The translations under genes were made by a program, and so were the position numbers. Shown one piece after another: positions 49,727-58,104 of a stretch of DNA of 64,000 bases. The stretch lies in contig JANMDQ010000015.1 in NCBI GenBank assembly GCA_031376385.1, positions 186,001 through 250,000 on the forward strand. The letters run 5' to 3'. Each line of letters opens with the position of its first letter. Within the stretch, counting starts at the first letter, position 1. The notes beneath the pieces are model-generated. The model was not told where the DNA came from. It searched no databases and was given only the letters and a program-made list of their open reading frames with translations. Source of the stretch: Aquisediminimonas sp031376385 (GTDB lineage: Bacteria > Pseudomonadota > Alphaproteobacteria > Sphingomonadales > Sphingomonadaceae).

Positions 49727-50962
49727 GTGGAACGTATTGGTATAGGTTTGGCTGGAATTGCCCTTATCTTGGGCATCGCCATCGCCTTTTCCTCCAACCG
49801 TAAGCATATCCGCCTGCGCGTTGTCGGCGCGGCTTTCGCACTTCAAGTGGTTATTGCGGTCCTCGCGCTTTATGTTCCCGCTGGCAAACGGGCTATTGCC
49901 GCCATGTCTGGCGGGGTGTCCAATCTGCTGGGCTATGCGCAGCAGGGCGTGAACCTGATTTTTGGCGATTTGGCCAAGCCGGAAATTGGCGGCAACAGCT
50001 TTGCCTTGTCCGGGCTGACAGTGATCATCTTCTTCGCGTCTCTCATTTCGGTCCTATATTATTTGGGCATCATGCAATTCATTATCCGTTGGGTCGGGGG
50101 TGCGATCCAGAAAGTCACCGGCATTTCCAAGGTCGAAAGCCTCTGTGCTGCGGCAAATATTTTTGTGGGCCAAAGTGAAAGCCCACTGGTCATCCGACCT
50201 TATTTGGCGGGGCTTAGCCAAGCACAGCTGTTTCTGGTGATGACATCCGGCATGGCGGGCGTCGCGGGGACGATTTTGGCAGCCTATGCGTCGATGGGGA
50301 TCAAGATCGACTATTTGCTGGCCGCCAGTTTCATGTCGGCGCCCGGCGGTATCTTGATGGCTAAGCTCATCATGCCGGACGATCCCAAGGACGCAGAGGT
50401 TGAACCAATCATCCTCACCGAGGCCAGCCATGACGATGAAAAGCCCGCCAATATCATCATGGCCGCTGCTCAAGGGGCGCAAACGGGTGTGAAGCTTGCC
50501 GTCGCCGTTGGTGCGATGGTGCTGGCGTTTGTGGCGTTGGTCGCGCTGGCGAATGGCATGTTGCAGGGCATTGGCAGCTGGTTTGGCTTCACGGATTTGA
50601 CGTTTCAAGCGATGCTCGGCGTGCTGTTCAAGCCAGTCATGTATCTGCTTAATATTCCGTGGAGTGAGGCGGGGCAGGCAGGCGGCTTGTTTGGCACTAA
50701 AGTCGTCCTCAATGAATTCGTCGCCTATATCGAATTGGGCAAGATGCAGGGCAGCCTGTCTCCGCTGACGACTGCGATTGTCACCTTCGCGCTGTGCGGT
50801 TTCGCCAACTTCAGCTCAATCGCCATCCAGATGGCCGTAACCGGCAGCCTCGCCCCTAATCAGCGACCCATGATTGCCAAGCTTGGCATCAAAGCACTGA
50901 TTGCAGGGAGCCTTGCCAATTTGATGAGCGCGGCGCTTGCCGGGTTGCTGATCGGCGGCTAG
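49727..50962 (+). CDS. Concentrative nucleoside transporter, NupC/CNT family
   Basis: Sodium- or proton-coupled nucleoside importer of 411 residues. Seen: an N-terminal helix pair, a Gate domain, SLISVLYYLGIMQFIIRWVGGAI, the CNT signature GQSESPLVIRPYLAGLSQAQ near residue 145-164, and GGLFGTKVVLNEFVAYIEL plus CGFANFSSIAIQMAVTGSLAPNQRP near the end. GTG 49727 is likely, with the short sequence after the upstream repeat serving as leader. Eight to ten membrane segments. Confidence 0.92.
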   Translation: MERIGIGLAGIALILGIAIAFSSNRKHIRLRVVGAAFALQVVIAVLALYVPAGKRAIAAMSGGVSNLLGYAQQGVNLIFGDLAKPEIGGNSFALSGLTVIIFFASLISVLYYLGIMQFIIRWVGGAIQKVTGISKVESLCAAANIFVGQSESPLVIRPYLAGLSQAQLFLVMTSGMAGVAGTILAAYASMGIKIDYLLAASFMSAPGGILMAKLIMPDDPKDAEVEPIILTEASHDDEKPANIIMAAAQGAQTGVKLAVAVGAMVLAFVALVALANGMLQGIGSWFGFTDLTFQAMLGVLFKPVMYLLNIPWSEAGQAGGLFGTKVVLNEFVAYIELGKMQGSLSPLTTAIVTFALCGFANFSSIAIQMAVTGSLAPNQRPMIAKLGIKALIAGSLANLMSAALAGLLIGG

Positions 50963-50999
50963 GCCTGCCTCGTCTCGAATTACACACAGGAGAAACAAC

Positions 51000-51380
51000 A
51001 TGTTCAGTCACATCATGGTCGGGGCGACAGACCTTGCCGCATCAAAGGCTTTCTATGACGCCACTCTCGGCGCGCTTGGCGTCGGGCCGGGCAATCAGGA
51101 TGACAAGGGTCGTGTGTTCTACATGACCAAGACCGGCATTTTCGCGATCAGCACACCGATCAATGGTGAGGCGGCTTGCGGCGCGAATGGCGGCACGGTT
51201 GGCTTTGCAGTGGAAACCACTGAGCAAGGAGATGCGTGGCACGCAGCGGGCATCGCGAATGGCGGCACCACTTGCGAAGATCCTCCCGGACTTCGCGAAG
51301 GCGCAATGGGCAAAATGTATCTCGCCTATTTGCGTGATCCATCGGGGAACAAAATCTGCGTTTTGAAGCGGATGGGCTAA
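51000..51380 (+). CDS. VOC-family protein (glyoxalase/bleomycin-resistance fold)
   Basis: 126 residues with paired beta-alpha-beta-beta-beta modules. Seen: FSHIMVGATDLAASKAFYDATLGALG and the C-terminal LAYLRDPSGNKICVLKRMG, with candidate metal residues in HIMVG and a glutamate-poor second half. Preceded by AGGAG. It is 8 bases upstream of fghA in the same direction, so a role in aldehyde or glutathione-adduct handling is suggested by context only. Confidence 0.85.
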   Translation: MFSHIMVGATDLAASKAFYDATLGALGVGPGNQDDKGRVFYMTKTGIFAISTPINGEAACGANGGTVGFAVETTEQGDAWHAAGIANGGTTCEDPPGLREGAMGKMYLAYLRDPSGNKICVLKRMG

Positions 51381-51387
51381 GGCGACT

Positions 51388-52224
51388 ATGACCCTGAATA
51401 CCGTCTCAACAGCTCAGGCGCACGGCGGCGTTCAGGGCGTTTACAGCCACGCATCGGCGGCCACGGGGACGGAGATGACTTTCTCCGTCTTCGTGCCGCC
51501 TCACGATCCGGGGGCAAAACTGCCCGTCGTCTGGTATCTCTCAGGCCTCACTTGCACTCACGCCAATGTCACGGACAAAGGCGAATTTCGCGCGGCTTGT
51601 GCAGAACTGGGGCTGATTTTCATAGCGCCCGATACGTCCCCGCGCGGGGAGGGCGTTGCCAATGATGAGGCCTATGATTTCGGCCAAGGGGCGGGCTTCT
51701 ACGTCAATGCCACGCAAGCGCCGTGGGCCGAGCATTTTCAGATGCGCAGCTATATTGAGGATGAACTGCCCGCGCTGATCGCGGCGCATTTTCCGGCTGA
51801 TATGGCCCGCCAAGGCATCATGGGCCACAGCATGGGCGGCCACGGCGCGCTGACCATATCGCTGCGCAATCCGGGGCGGTTTCTCAGCACTTCGGCTTTC
51901 GCGCCGATCGTATCGCCAATGAACTGCCCGTGGGGGGAGAAGGCCTTGGGGGGGTATCTTGGGGACGACCGCGTGGCATGGGCAGAGTATGATGCCTGCG
52001 CCCTGATCGCAGGCGGAGCGCGCCTGCCGGACTTGCTGGTCGATCAGGGAGAGGCGGATGGGTTCCTCGAAGGCCAACTGAAAACGCGCTTGCTTGCTGA
52101 GGCTTGCGCCGCTGCAGGCCAGCCCGCGACGATCCGGATGCAACCGGGCTATGACCATAGCTATTATTTCATCTCCACCTTCATGGCAGATCATTTGCGC
52201 TGGCATGCCGAGCGATTGGGATAA
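51388..52224 (+). CDS. fghA: S-formylglutathione hydrolase
   Basis: Cleaves S-formylglutathione to formate and glutathione in formaldehyde detoxification. Esterase D family, 278 residues. Seen: LPVVWYLSGLTCTHANVTDKGEF, the nucleophile motif GIMGHSMGGHGALTI near residue 147, and the catalytic histidine in YDHSYYFI near the C-terminus. The alcohol dehydrogenase partner (adhC/fdhA) is not next to it. A perfect palindrome follows. Confidence 0.93.
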   Translation: MTLNTVSTAQAHGGVQGVYSHASAATGTEMTFSVFVPPHDPGAKLPVVWYLSGLTCTHANVTDKGEFRAACAELGLIFIAPDTSPRGEGVANDEAYDFGQGAGFYVNATQAPWAEHFQMRSYIEDELPALIAAHFPADMARQGIMGHSMGGHGALTISLRNPGRFLSTSAFAPIVSPMNCPWGEKALGGYLGDDRVAWAEYDACALIAGGARLPDLLVDQGEADGFLEGQLKTRLLAEACAAAGQPATIRMQPGYDHSYYFISTFMADHLRWHAERLG

Positions 52225-52244
52225 CGCAGGCCAAAACGCATAAT

Positions 52245-52326
52245 AGTGCTCCGGGCTTGACCCGGAGCCCAGGAGTCCCAAACACCGAAGCATCCCCCCT
52301 AGGCTCCGGGTCAAGCCCGGAGCACT
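52245..52326. repeat. Palindromic repeat, GGGCTTGACCCGGAG type
   Basis: Arms 52245-52269 and 52302-52326 are perfect 25-bp inverted copies; each arm itself contains the internal palindrome CTCCGGGCTTGACCCGGAG. It lies between convergent fghA and the flavodoxin-fold gene and could act as a bidirectional terminator. Different sequence family from the CCGTTCG repeats. Confidence 0.85.
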
Positions 52327-52341
52327 AAGTGTACAGCTGAG

Positions 52342-52827
52342 CTAAAACACCCCCATCGCCAGACCAGCGGCCATCAGCAAACCCAAATCCCCGCACCGCG
52401 CCAAATCGTCCGCCCCAATGACTTTGGGGGCTAAGATCGCCTCCGCCGTCTGCGCATGAGTACAGATGATCAGTGGCTCCGCCACAGCCTTCAACCGCCA
52501 CCCCGTTGCGATCCGCGCGATCTGCCGCGCGGCCCCCTCCCCGTCAGAGCCTGCGCAGATCATCGTCGCGTAAGGACGGCCTTCGATTTGGCCGAGCGCA
52601 GGATAGTAACAGCGGTCAAAAAAGTCCTTCATCACGCCCGACATGCTGGCTAGGTTTTCGGGGCACGCGAAGATATAGCCATCGGCGGTGAGCAAATCGT
52701 TAGGGCCAACATCAGCTGCGGCCTTGATTGACACTTCTGCGTGGCTGCGTGCACCTTGTGCTGCTGCAAACGCCATCTGCTCTGCACCGCCTGTGCGCGA
52801 ATGCCAGACGATGAGGAGGCTCTTCAC
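52342..52827 (-). CDS. Flavodoxin-fold NAD(P)H-dependent oxidoreductase
   Basis: 161 residues. Seen: LLIVWHSRTGGAEQMAFAAAQG, the FMN phosphate-binding loop, and YIFACPENLASMSGVMKDFFDRCYYPAL, as in flavodoxin-like/NADPH-dependent FMN reductases. GTG 52827 is preferred to the longer frame; it sits in a 4-bp overlap with the preceding lipoprotein gene and has AAGGG upstream. No quinone-specificity feature is evident. Confidence 0.8.
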   Translation of the reverse strand: MKSLLIVWHSRTGGAEQMAFAAAQGARSHAEVSIKAAADVGPNDLLTADGYIFACPENLASMSGVMKDFFDRCYYPALGQIEGRPYATMICAGSDGEGAARQIARIATGWRLKAVAEPLIICTHAQTAEAILAPKVIGADDLARCGDLGLLMAAGLAMGVF

Positions 52828-53321
52828 GCGCCCTTGGGATTGGCGGGTGTGCAATCATCTTTCAAGGACCAGCGTGTACCTTCGATGTGATGCGCCGGAC
52901 CGTCGTCGCGCCAATAGCGGTGCTGGAATTGAGCATCCACTCTTCGGGATTCCGCAGGTTCACCGGGTAAGCTCATAACAAACTGACACGACGCTAAGTT
53001 TCGCTCTGGATTGGTGAACCTGCATGACAGACGATAAATGCGATACTTAGGGACAGGTGTGTAGTTGACGAGGTTACCCTGCTCATCGACGTTACCGTCA
53101 AAATCAGGCGCTGATATTTGGTCATGGATGGCGCAGGAAAGCGCAACTTCTTCAACAGATGGTGTTCCACACGCCGGCGGGGTCTCGTTGAATCCACCAA
53201 GAAATCGGCGGTCTCTAACGGCGCGAAATCCGCAAGCATTGACAGGTGGCAGAACTCCAATGGCGGTCTGGCTAGCGCAGCCACATGTTAACAAAAACAT
53301 GCTGAGGCCAAAGCGGATCAC
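52824..53321 (-). CDS. Unrecognised small lipoprotein
   Basis: 165 residues with a short hydrophobic leader and lipobox-like LLTCGC near residue 13-15 (FLLTCGCAS). The mature part has several cysteines (CGFRAV, ACGTPS, LSCAIH, LSCRF, SCQF, DDCTP) that may form disulfides in the periplasm. No family recognised. It starts at GTG 53321 overlapping the acyl-CoA dehydrogenase stop by 4 bp, or at ATG 53300. Coupled to the acyl-CoA dehydrogenase upstream and the reductase downstream. Confidence 0.7.
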   Translation of the reverse strand: MIRFGLSMFLLTCGCASQTAIGVLPPVNACGFRAVRDRRFLGGFNETPPACGTPSVEEVALSCAIHDQISAPDFDGNVDEQGNLVNYTPVPKYRIYRLSCRFTNPERNLASCQFVMSLPGEPAESRRVDAQFQHRYWRDDGPAHHIEGTRWSLKDDCTPANPKGA

Positions 53322-54583
53322 CCCATAAACCCAAACAAATGCCCCGCGACCTTGCGCATCTGGATCTCTTCCGACCCTTCCGTAATCCGATACCGCCGGT
53401 GATGGCGATAGATATGTTCGAACGGCTTATGCCGGGAATAGCCCATGCCGCCGTGCACTTGCATCGCGAAATCGGCGGCGTTGCAGCAGAGGCGGTTTGC
53501 TTTGTAATTGCACATCGACACCTTGTCCGAAAGGCGCACGGCGACTTCGGGCTTGGACATTGTGTCCATCTCTGCTGCCGTTTTATAGATCAGCAGGCGG
53601 AGCATTTCCGCGTCGGTTTGCAGTTCAACCAGCGGAAACTGGATCGCTTGATTGGTCGCGAGCGCCTTGCCAAAGGGCTTGCGTTCGCGGGCATATTTGA
53701 CAGATTCATCAATGCAATATTGCGCCGCGCCGAGGGAGCTTGCCGCCTGACGAATGCGGTTTTCGTGGACGAAATGCTGGGCGAGGGCAAGGCCTTCATC
53801 CAGCTTGCCAAGGATTGCACTCTCGGGAACCCACACGCCGTTGTAGCGGATTTTGGCATGGTCAGTGGGCATGTTGAACGTCCACATATACTGCCCGATC
53901 TCAAAGCCCGGCGCGTCGCACGGCACGATGAGGCAGGTGATGCCGCGCGCCTTGCCATCCACGCCGCTCGTCCGCGCGAACGTCATCACATGGCTGGTCT
54001 TGTGAACGCCCGTGATCCACATCTTGTTGCCGTCGATCCGGTAGCCTGCAACGCCGTCCCGCACCTCTGGCACAGCAACCGTATCCATATGCGTCGCGTC
54101 GCTGCCGTGAAGTTCTTCGGTCAGGCCGAATGCCCAGCCCATCTTGCCCTCAAGCATCGGCGGGATGAAATCGCGCTTCTGCTGCTCCGTCCCGAAATCG
54201 CGAAGCATCAGCACCTGCACCAGATTGCCGACGACGCTCGATTCATTCTGCAAATCATTGTGCAGCCCCAGCCCTCTGTGCGCCAGGTGGTGGCGGATGA
54301 CAGCCATCGAGAGGTTTGAGCCGTTCTTGCCGCCGAATTCCTTGGGGATGGCATAGCGATAATGCCCTGCCTTATCTGCAACATCGCGCATTTCGCCAAG
54401 CAAGGCCCACCACTCCTCATTAGGCAGCCCCTCCCGATCCCAATCCGTCCGCGCATCTTCGCGGCGGTGATCAAAGAAGCGGATGTTATCGTCTCGCGCC
54501 TCAATCGGTTTAATCTCGCGGTCGATAAATGTATCAAGCTCTGCGAGATAGGCAGTGATTTCGGCGGGGATTTCAAACAGCAT
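53318..54583 (-). CDS. Acyl-CoA dehydrogenase family protein
   Basis: FAD enzyme that introduces a double bond into acyl-CoA, about 421 residues. Seen: the N-terminal helical domain, the FAD/substrate region AFGLTEELHGSDATHMDTVAVP, the middle beta-barrel, and the C-terminal helical domain with QVHGGMGYSRHKPFEHIYRHHRRYRITEGSEEIQMR. This C-terminal tail resembles the FadE-like set related to medium/long-chain dehydrogenases. Start is ATG 54583 or ATG 54589; GGAG is located for either. A LexA-type box lies about 150 bp upstream. Confidence 0.9.
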   Translation of the reverse strand: MLFEIPAEITAYLAELDTFIDREIKPIEARDDNIRFFDHRREDARTDWDREGLPNEEWWALLGEMRDVADKAGHYRYAIPKEFGGKNGSNLSMAVIRHHLAHRGLGLHNDLQNESSVVGNLVQVLMLRDFGTEQQKRDFIPPMLEGKMGWAFGLTEELHGSDATHMDTVAVPEVRDGVAGYRIDGNKMWITGVHKTSHVMTFARTSGVDGKARGITCLIVPCDAPGFEIGQYMWTFNMPTDHAKIRYNGVWVPESAILGKLDEGLALAQHFVHENRIRQAASSLGAAQYCIDESVKYARERKPFGKALATNQAIQFPLVELQTDAEMLRLLIYKTAAEMDTMSKPEVAVRLSDKVSMCNYKANRLCCNAADFAMQVHGGMGYSRHKPFEHIYRHHRRYRITEGSEEIQMRKVAGHLFGFMG

Positions 54584-54732
54584 GATCATCTCTCTCCAAG
54601 CGATATCGCTCCCTATTGAGGGCAGCGGCAATCCATGGCGACCATGATAAGTGATAAGGCCTGCCGACGCCAGTTGTCTGGTGCCTGTCTCGTCGTCACG
54701 ACGTGTGCCTGATAACTTGACAAATCAACAAT

Positions 54733-54747
54733 GTTCTGTTAATGTTC
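54733..54747 (-). promoter_or_regulatory. LexA-type (SOS) box upstream of acyl-CoA dehydrogenase
   Basis: GTTC-TGTTAAT-GTTC, the alphaproteobacterial LexA operator form; extended context AACAATGTTC matches the box at 26005. It lies 150 bp upstream of the minus-strand acyl-CoA dehydrogenase. No SOS gene is adjacent. Confidence 0.5.
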
Positions 54748-55018
54748 CGCTCGCTCTTTGAAACCCTGCCGCCCCGCGCGCCAGATTGTAAATGACTTTC
54801 CCGCCCTTGTGGCGCTCTGGAATTTTGCGCCTTAATAATTTGGGGGGGCGATAAGGGGGTGACATAGTCTCTACTTCCTCACCGTCCGGATCGAAATCGC
54901 TGATCGTGGGGGTGTATCGCCAATGAAATAGCGTGCAATTGGCCGCTCATGTTGTTGCGTCAAACTCGCCGCACTGTAACTTTGTTTAGGTTTGAGAGGC
55001 GACATCCTTCAAGAGCGT

Positions 55019-55047
55019 TTCAGGTGTCAACCATGTGTCAACTTTGG
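55019..55047 (-). repeat. Second copy of the 29-bp motif
   Basis: Complement of 25801-25829; both carry CCAAAGTTGACACATGG read toward the nearby LexA-type box. The order motif then box is the same in both gaps when read on the motif's strand. Confidence 0.7.
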
Positions 55048-55308
55048 GAAATTCCGGTGTAGGAAAAAGTGTTTAAACACACTCCACTTGTTGAAGAATC
55101 TGCCGTTTTTTGAATTTGAGACATTTCAAATGAGAAGATCACCTCGACACTCTGCGAGACTTACGAACGCCCAAGCTGGTCTCGGCGGTTACTGACCCAG
55201 CCCAAAATCTCCGCCCGCGCGTCGCGGCGTTCGCGCGCACGATAAATGGAATTGCCGCCGCTCCTCGCTAAGCCTATATTGCCCTTAACGGATTAAAGGA
55301 GAGCAGAG

Positions 55309-55902
55309 ATGGATGATGCATCGGGGCCGCGCGCGACATTCCATGACATGATGTTGAGCACCCAGGAAGATTGGGGCGTGATCATGGAAAGCGCGAAGGC
55401 ATTTTCGCCGCGCGGCGGGGAGCGGGTGCTGGCTCATCTGAAGCTGCTTGATGGTGATTTCGGCGGCTTTGCGGTCGACCGGCTGACCCATTGCCGCCAG
55501 ACCGCAACGCGGGCCTACCGGGATGGCCGCCCGGATGATTATGTCGTGATGTGTCTGCTCCATGATATTGGCGACACGCTCGGCGCATTTAACCATCCTG
55601 ATATTGCAGCGGCGATTATCAAGCCGTTTGTGTCAGAGGAGCTGCATTGGATCACTCAGCACCACGGCATTTTTCAGGGGGTAAATTTCTTCCACCACAT
55701 CGGGCTGGACCGGGACATGCGGGAAAAATTCCGGGGGCATGAACATTTCGCGGCCTGCGAAGAATTTATCGATAAATATGACTGCCCGGCCTTTGATCCT
55801 GATTACGACACGCTGCCGCTGGAGTTTTTTGAGCCTATGGTCATGAAGCTGTTTGAGCGGCCCCTGAACTCTATCTACAAACGTGCGATGGCGGACGCTT
55901 AA
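55309..55902 (+). CDS. HD-domain protein, PhnZ-like
   Basis: 197 residues. Seen: the HD motif YVVMCLLHDIGD near residue 84-92 and a second histidine cluster ELHWITQHHGIFQGVNFFHH. The spacing and HWITQHHG resemble the PhnZ/TmpB HD-domain family, whose members bind two irons and oxidise phosphonates or related compounds. It has AAGGAG just upstream. A simple HD phosphohydrolase is the alternative; iron ligands cannot be confirmed by eye. Confidence 0.7.
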   Translation: MDDASGPRATFHDMMLSTQEDWGVIMESAKAFSPRGGERVLAHLKLLDGDFGGFAVDRLTHCRQTATRAYRDGRPDDYVVMCLLHDIGDTLGAFNHPDIAAAIIKPFVSEELHWITQHHGIFQGVNFFHHIGLDRDMREKFRGHEHFAACEEFIDKYDCPAFDPDYDTLPLEFFEPMVMKLFERPLNSIYKRAMADA

Positions 55903-57182
55903 TTGTCTTGATCAAACGACGCGCGCAAACGCCGGAGGATGAGCCAAACACCAAGTGCCACCAAAGGCGCTGATAAGCCGACGATCAGCACGGGATCAAA
56001 CCCCGTCACCAAATGTTCGACAGCCTTTGCGACATAGAGCAGCAAGCCAATGACATAATAGCTGATCGCCGCGACGGAGAGGCCTTCAACGGTGCGTTGT
56101 AGGCGCAGTTGATCGCCCGCGCGCTTGTCCATGGATTTGAGCAACGCGACGCTGGCCTCTTCGGATGCCACTTGCACCCGAATGCTCAGCATTTGCCCGG
56201 TGCGAGCGATGCGTTCGATCAGAGCCGCTTCGCGCCGCGCCACACTGGCACAGGTGCGCATGGCTGGCCCGAGGCGGCGTTCCATGAATTCAGAGAATGT
56301 CTGAACGCCCACTTCCTGTTCTTCGCGGATCGCCGACAGCCGGTCATGAATGATTTCATGATAGGCCGTTGCTGCACCAAAGCGGAAATTGGTCCGCAGG
56401 CTCAGCGCTTCGGCTTCGCCTGCCAGTTCTGCGAGGCGCGCCAGCAGCTTTCGATCATTTTCGGGATTGGTTTCGCCCTTCAGCTGTGCGGCAAGGGCAC
56501 CGGCCTCTTTTTCAATCCGCGAAACAACCCGCCCCGCTTCACCAGCCAACGGAAAGGCGAGGAGAGACATAAGCCGGTAGGTCTCAACCTCGAGCAAACT
56601 GCGCGCGAGCCGCCCCACAAGCGGCGGGTTGTTTACGCCGGTCAAAATCAGGAACCGCGTTGTCCCATCGCCGTCGGTGCGGAAATCAGAATAAACCGAT
56701 GCCGCCCAATCCATCACTGAAGATCCCACCATATCCTTTGCGAAATGGTCCGCCGGATTGGGCACGGCATCACGCGAACGCACTTCCAAGATCGCCGATA
56801 CCAAAACTTCGCCGGGCAGGGCGGCAAGCCAATCCTGTGGCGCTGCCTCAAACGCCGTGGTGGCAAAAATGCCAGCGTCAGTCGGTTGGCGAAAGAAGGT
56901 CCATGTGGAAAATTCTGTGTGACGTTCCCACCTTAACTGCCAGCTGCCATCCTCAACAGCGGCCCAGCGGGCATCTGGGCTTGGTTCGGGCTGACCGAGC
57001 TTTCGGCAAAGCGCCACCATGTGGCCGCGATCAAGCTCAGCCCCTTCTGGGCCCGATAGCGTCGCGATGCGCGCGGCAAGCATTGGCGTTTCGAGAAGAA
57101 CAAACGGACGGGCATGCGCCTCTGCCAATAATTGGTCGCGGTGGGGATGAAAATTCCAACGACGAGTTTTGTTTCTTGCCAT
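55899..57182 (-). CDS. DUF3422 family membrane protein
   Basis: 427 residues matching DUF3422. Seen: NFHPHRDQLLAEAHARPFVLLETP at the N-terminus, a long cytoplasmic part with coiled-coil regions (LAAQLKGETNPENDRKLLARLAELAGEAEAL), and two C-terminal membrane helices (ISYYVIGLLLYVAKAVEHLV and VLIVGLSAPLVALGVWLIL). Function unknown in the family. Its end overlaps the HD gene end by 4 bp on the opposite strand. It is divergent from the cytochrome c gene. Confidence 0.85.
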   Translation of the reverse strand: MARNKTRRWNFHPHRDQLLAEAHARPFVLLETPMLAARIATLSGPEGAELDRGHMVALCRKLGQPEPSPDARWAAVEDGSWQLRWERHTEFSTWTFFRQPTDAGIFATTAFEAAPQDWLAALPGEVLVSAILEVRSRDAVPNPADHFAKDMVGSSVMDWAASVYSDFRTDGDGTTRFLILTGVNNPPLVGRLARSLLEVETYRLMSLLAFPLAGEAGRVVSRIEKEAGALAAQLKGETNPENDRKLLARLAELAGEAEALSLRTNFRFGAATAYHEIIHDRLSAIREEQEVGVQTFSEFMERRLGPAMRTCASVARREAALIERIARTGQMLSIRVQVASEEASVALLKSMDKRAGDQLRLQRTVEGLSVAAISYYVIGLLLYVAKAVEHLVTGFDPVLIVGLSAPLVALGVWLILRRLRASFDQDN

Positions 57183-57328
57183 AGTCTTGCCCCTCGTTCA
57201 TATTTTATTTCATTGCATATGGCATTTGTGGATGTAAGAAGTCCACCGGATTTAGGTCGTATTGAGGACGTGGCACGACAGGTGCACTCCGCTCAATGAC
57301 GTAGTACAAGTGGGAGATTGATAAGGTC

Positions 57329-57808
57329 ATGACGAAATTTACAACAGCCGCAAAATTCGCCCTACCGATGGCGGCGCTGATGGCGCTTTCCGCCTGCGGT
57401 GGCGCTGAAAAGACACCAGATGCTCCTGCTGATACCACAGCTGCTGCGCCTGCTGCAGATGCCGTTCCTGCTCCAACCGCAGCTGTGACATTTGCAAGCT
57501 TGAAGGGCGATGAAGTTGCCGGTGAGAAAGTGTTCAAGCAGTGCATGGCTTGCCACGTTGTGACTGAAGGCCAAAACCGCGTCGGCCCATCACTTCATGG
57601 CATCATTGGCCGTACTGCTGGTCAAGTCGCTGGTTTCAGCTACTCAACCGCAAACAAAACAAGTGGCAAGGTTTGGGACAAAGAAACGCTGTATGCGTAT
57701 CTGGAGGCCCCACAGAAATTTATGCCTGGCACGAAAATGGCTTTTGCAGGCTTGAAGAAGCCGCAGGACCGTGCGGACGTGATTGCCTATCTCGACACGC
57801 ACGACTGA
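57329..57808 (+). CDS. Class I cytochrome c, predicted lipoprotein
   Basis: 159 residues. Seen: a lipobox-like LSAC near residue 22, an alanine/proline linker (about 28-55), and one c-type heme site C72-M-A-C75-H76 (KQCMACHVV) with FMPGTKMAFAG giving the axial methionine. This resembles the membrane-anchored cytochrome c of alphaproteobacteria (CycM/cytochrome c552 type) that links bc1 to cytochrome oxidase. Its position beside the photosynthesis cluster allows a role in photosynthetic electron return, which is speculative. Confidence 0.85.
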   Translation: MTKFTTAAKFALPMAALMALSACGGAEKTPDAPADTTAAAPAADAVPAPTAAVTFASLKGDEVAGEKVFKQCMACHVVTEGQNRVGPSLHGIIGRTAGQVAGFSYSTANKTSGKVWDKETLYAYLEAPQKFMPGTKMAFAGLKKPQDRADVIAYLDTHD

Positions 57809-57814
57809 TTGGAC

Positions 57815-57849
57815 GGAGCGGGCTGGCCTTAGAGCTTTCCCGCTCCTTT
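57815..57849 (+). terminator. Terminator after the cytochrome c gene
   Basis: GGAGCGGG (57815-57822) pairs with CCCGCTCC (57839-57846) around a 16-base loop, followed by TTTA. It overlaps the stop of the convergent minus-strand orf91. Confidence 0.6.
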
Positions 57850-58104
57850 AATCCGGCCGTAAAGGTCGATGAGGTGAAACGGCAGAGATGCTGTTATCCA
57901 TATGATGACCCAAGACGCTCCCTGACCCGATAGTGCAGCGCGAAGTGCCAGCATCAAGAACAGACCGGGGATTAGCCCCAATAGTATTGGCCTTGCGTGG
58001 CCCCTGAGCCATACTGCCAGAACCAGCATTTCGATCAGCACAATGCCGATGATGAGAGCAATTGCGTTGCCACTGGAAACCCAATTTTCCACCGGCATAA
58101 TCAT
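57829..58104 (-). CDS. Unrecognised 91-residue membrane protein of the bchG operon
   Basis: Starts at an ATG that overlaps the tspO stop by 4 bp and encodes about 91 residues with three hydrophobic segments (near residues 12-31, 36-54 and 60-76) and a short C-terminal basic end (YGRIKGAGKL). No family recognised. Translational coupling to tspO and position at the end of the bchG-bch2-bchP-tspO run suggest it is co-expressed under PpsR control. It could belong to the same pigment-membrane work or just be a passenger. Confidence 0.6.
   Translation of the reverse strand: MIMPVENWVSSGNAIALIIGIVLIEMLVLAVWLRGHARPILLGLIPGLFLMLALRAALSGQGASWVIIWITASLPFHLIDLYGRIKGAGKL

Larger units (their letters stand above)
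54584..55308. other. 725-bp gap with LexA-type box and shared 29-bp motif
   Basis: No supported gene; a 67-codon frame (54992-55195) has no ribosome site or homology. It contains a LexA-type box at 54733-54747 and the 29-bp motif at 55019-55047. The same two elements in the same relative orientation occur in the gap at 25737-26143. The sequence is A/T-richer than the neighbours in places. Confidence 0.5.

Noticed and set aside
53339..54319. Long plus-strand frame over the acyl-CoA dehydrogenase gene
   Set aside because: Mirror frame of a well-supported gene; no ribosome site or family match.
54992..55195. 67-codon ORF in the gap after the acyl-CoA dehydrogenase
   Set aside because: No ribosome site and its frame crosses the shared 29-bp motif; not supported.
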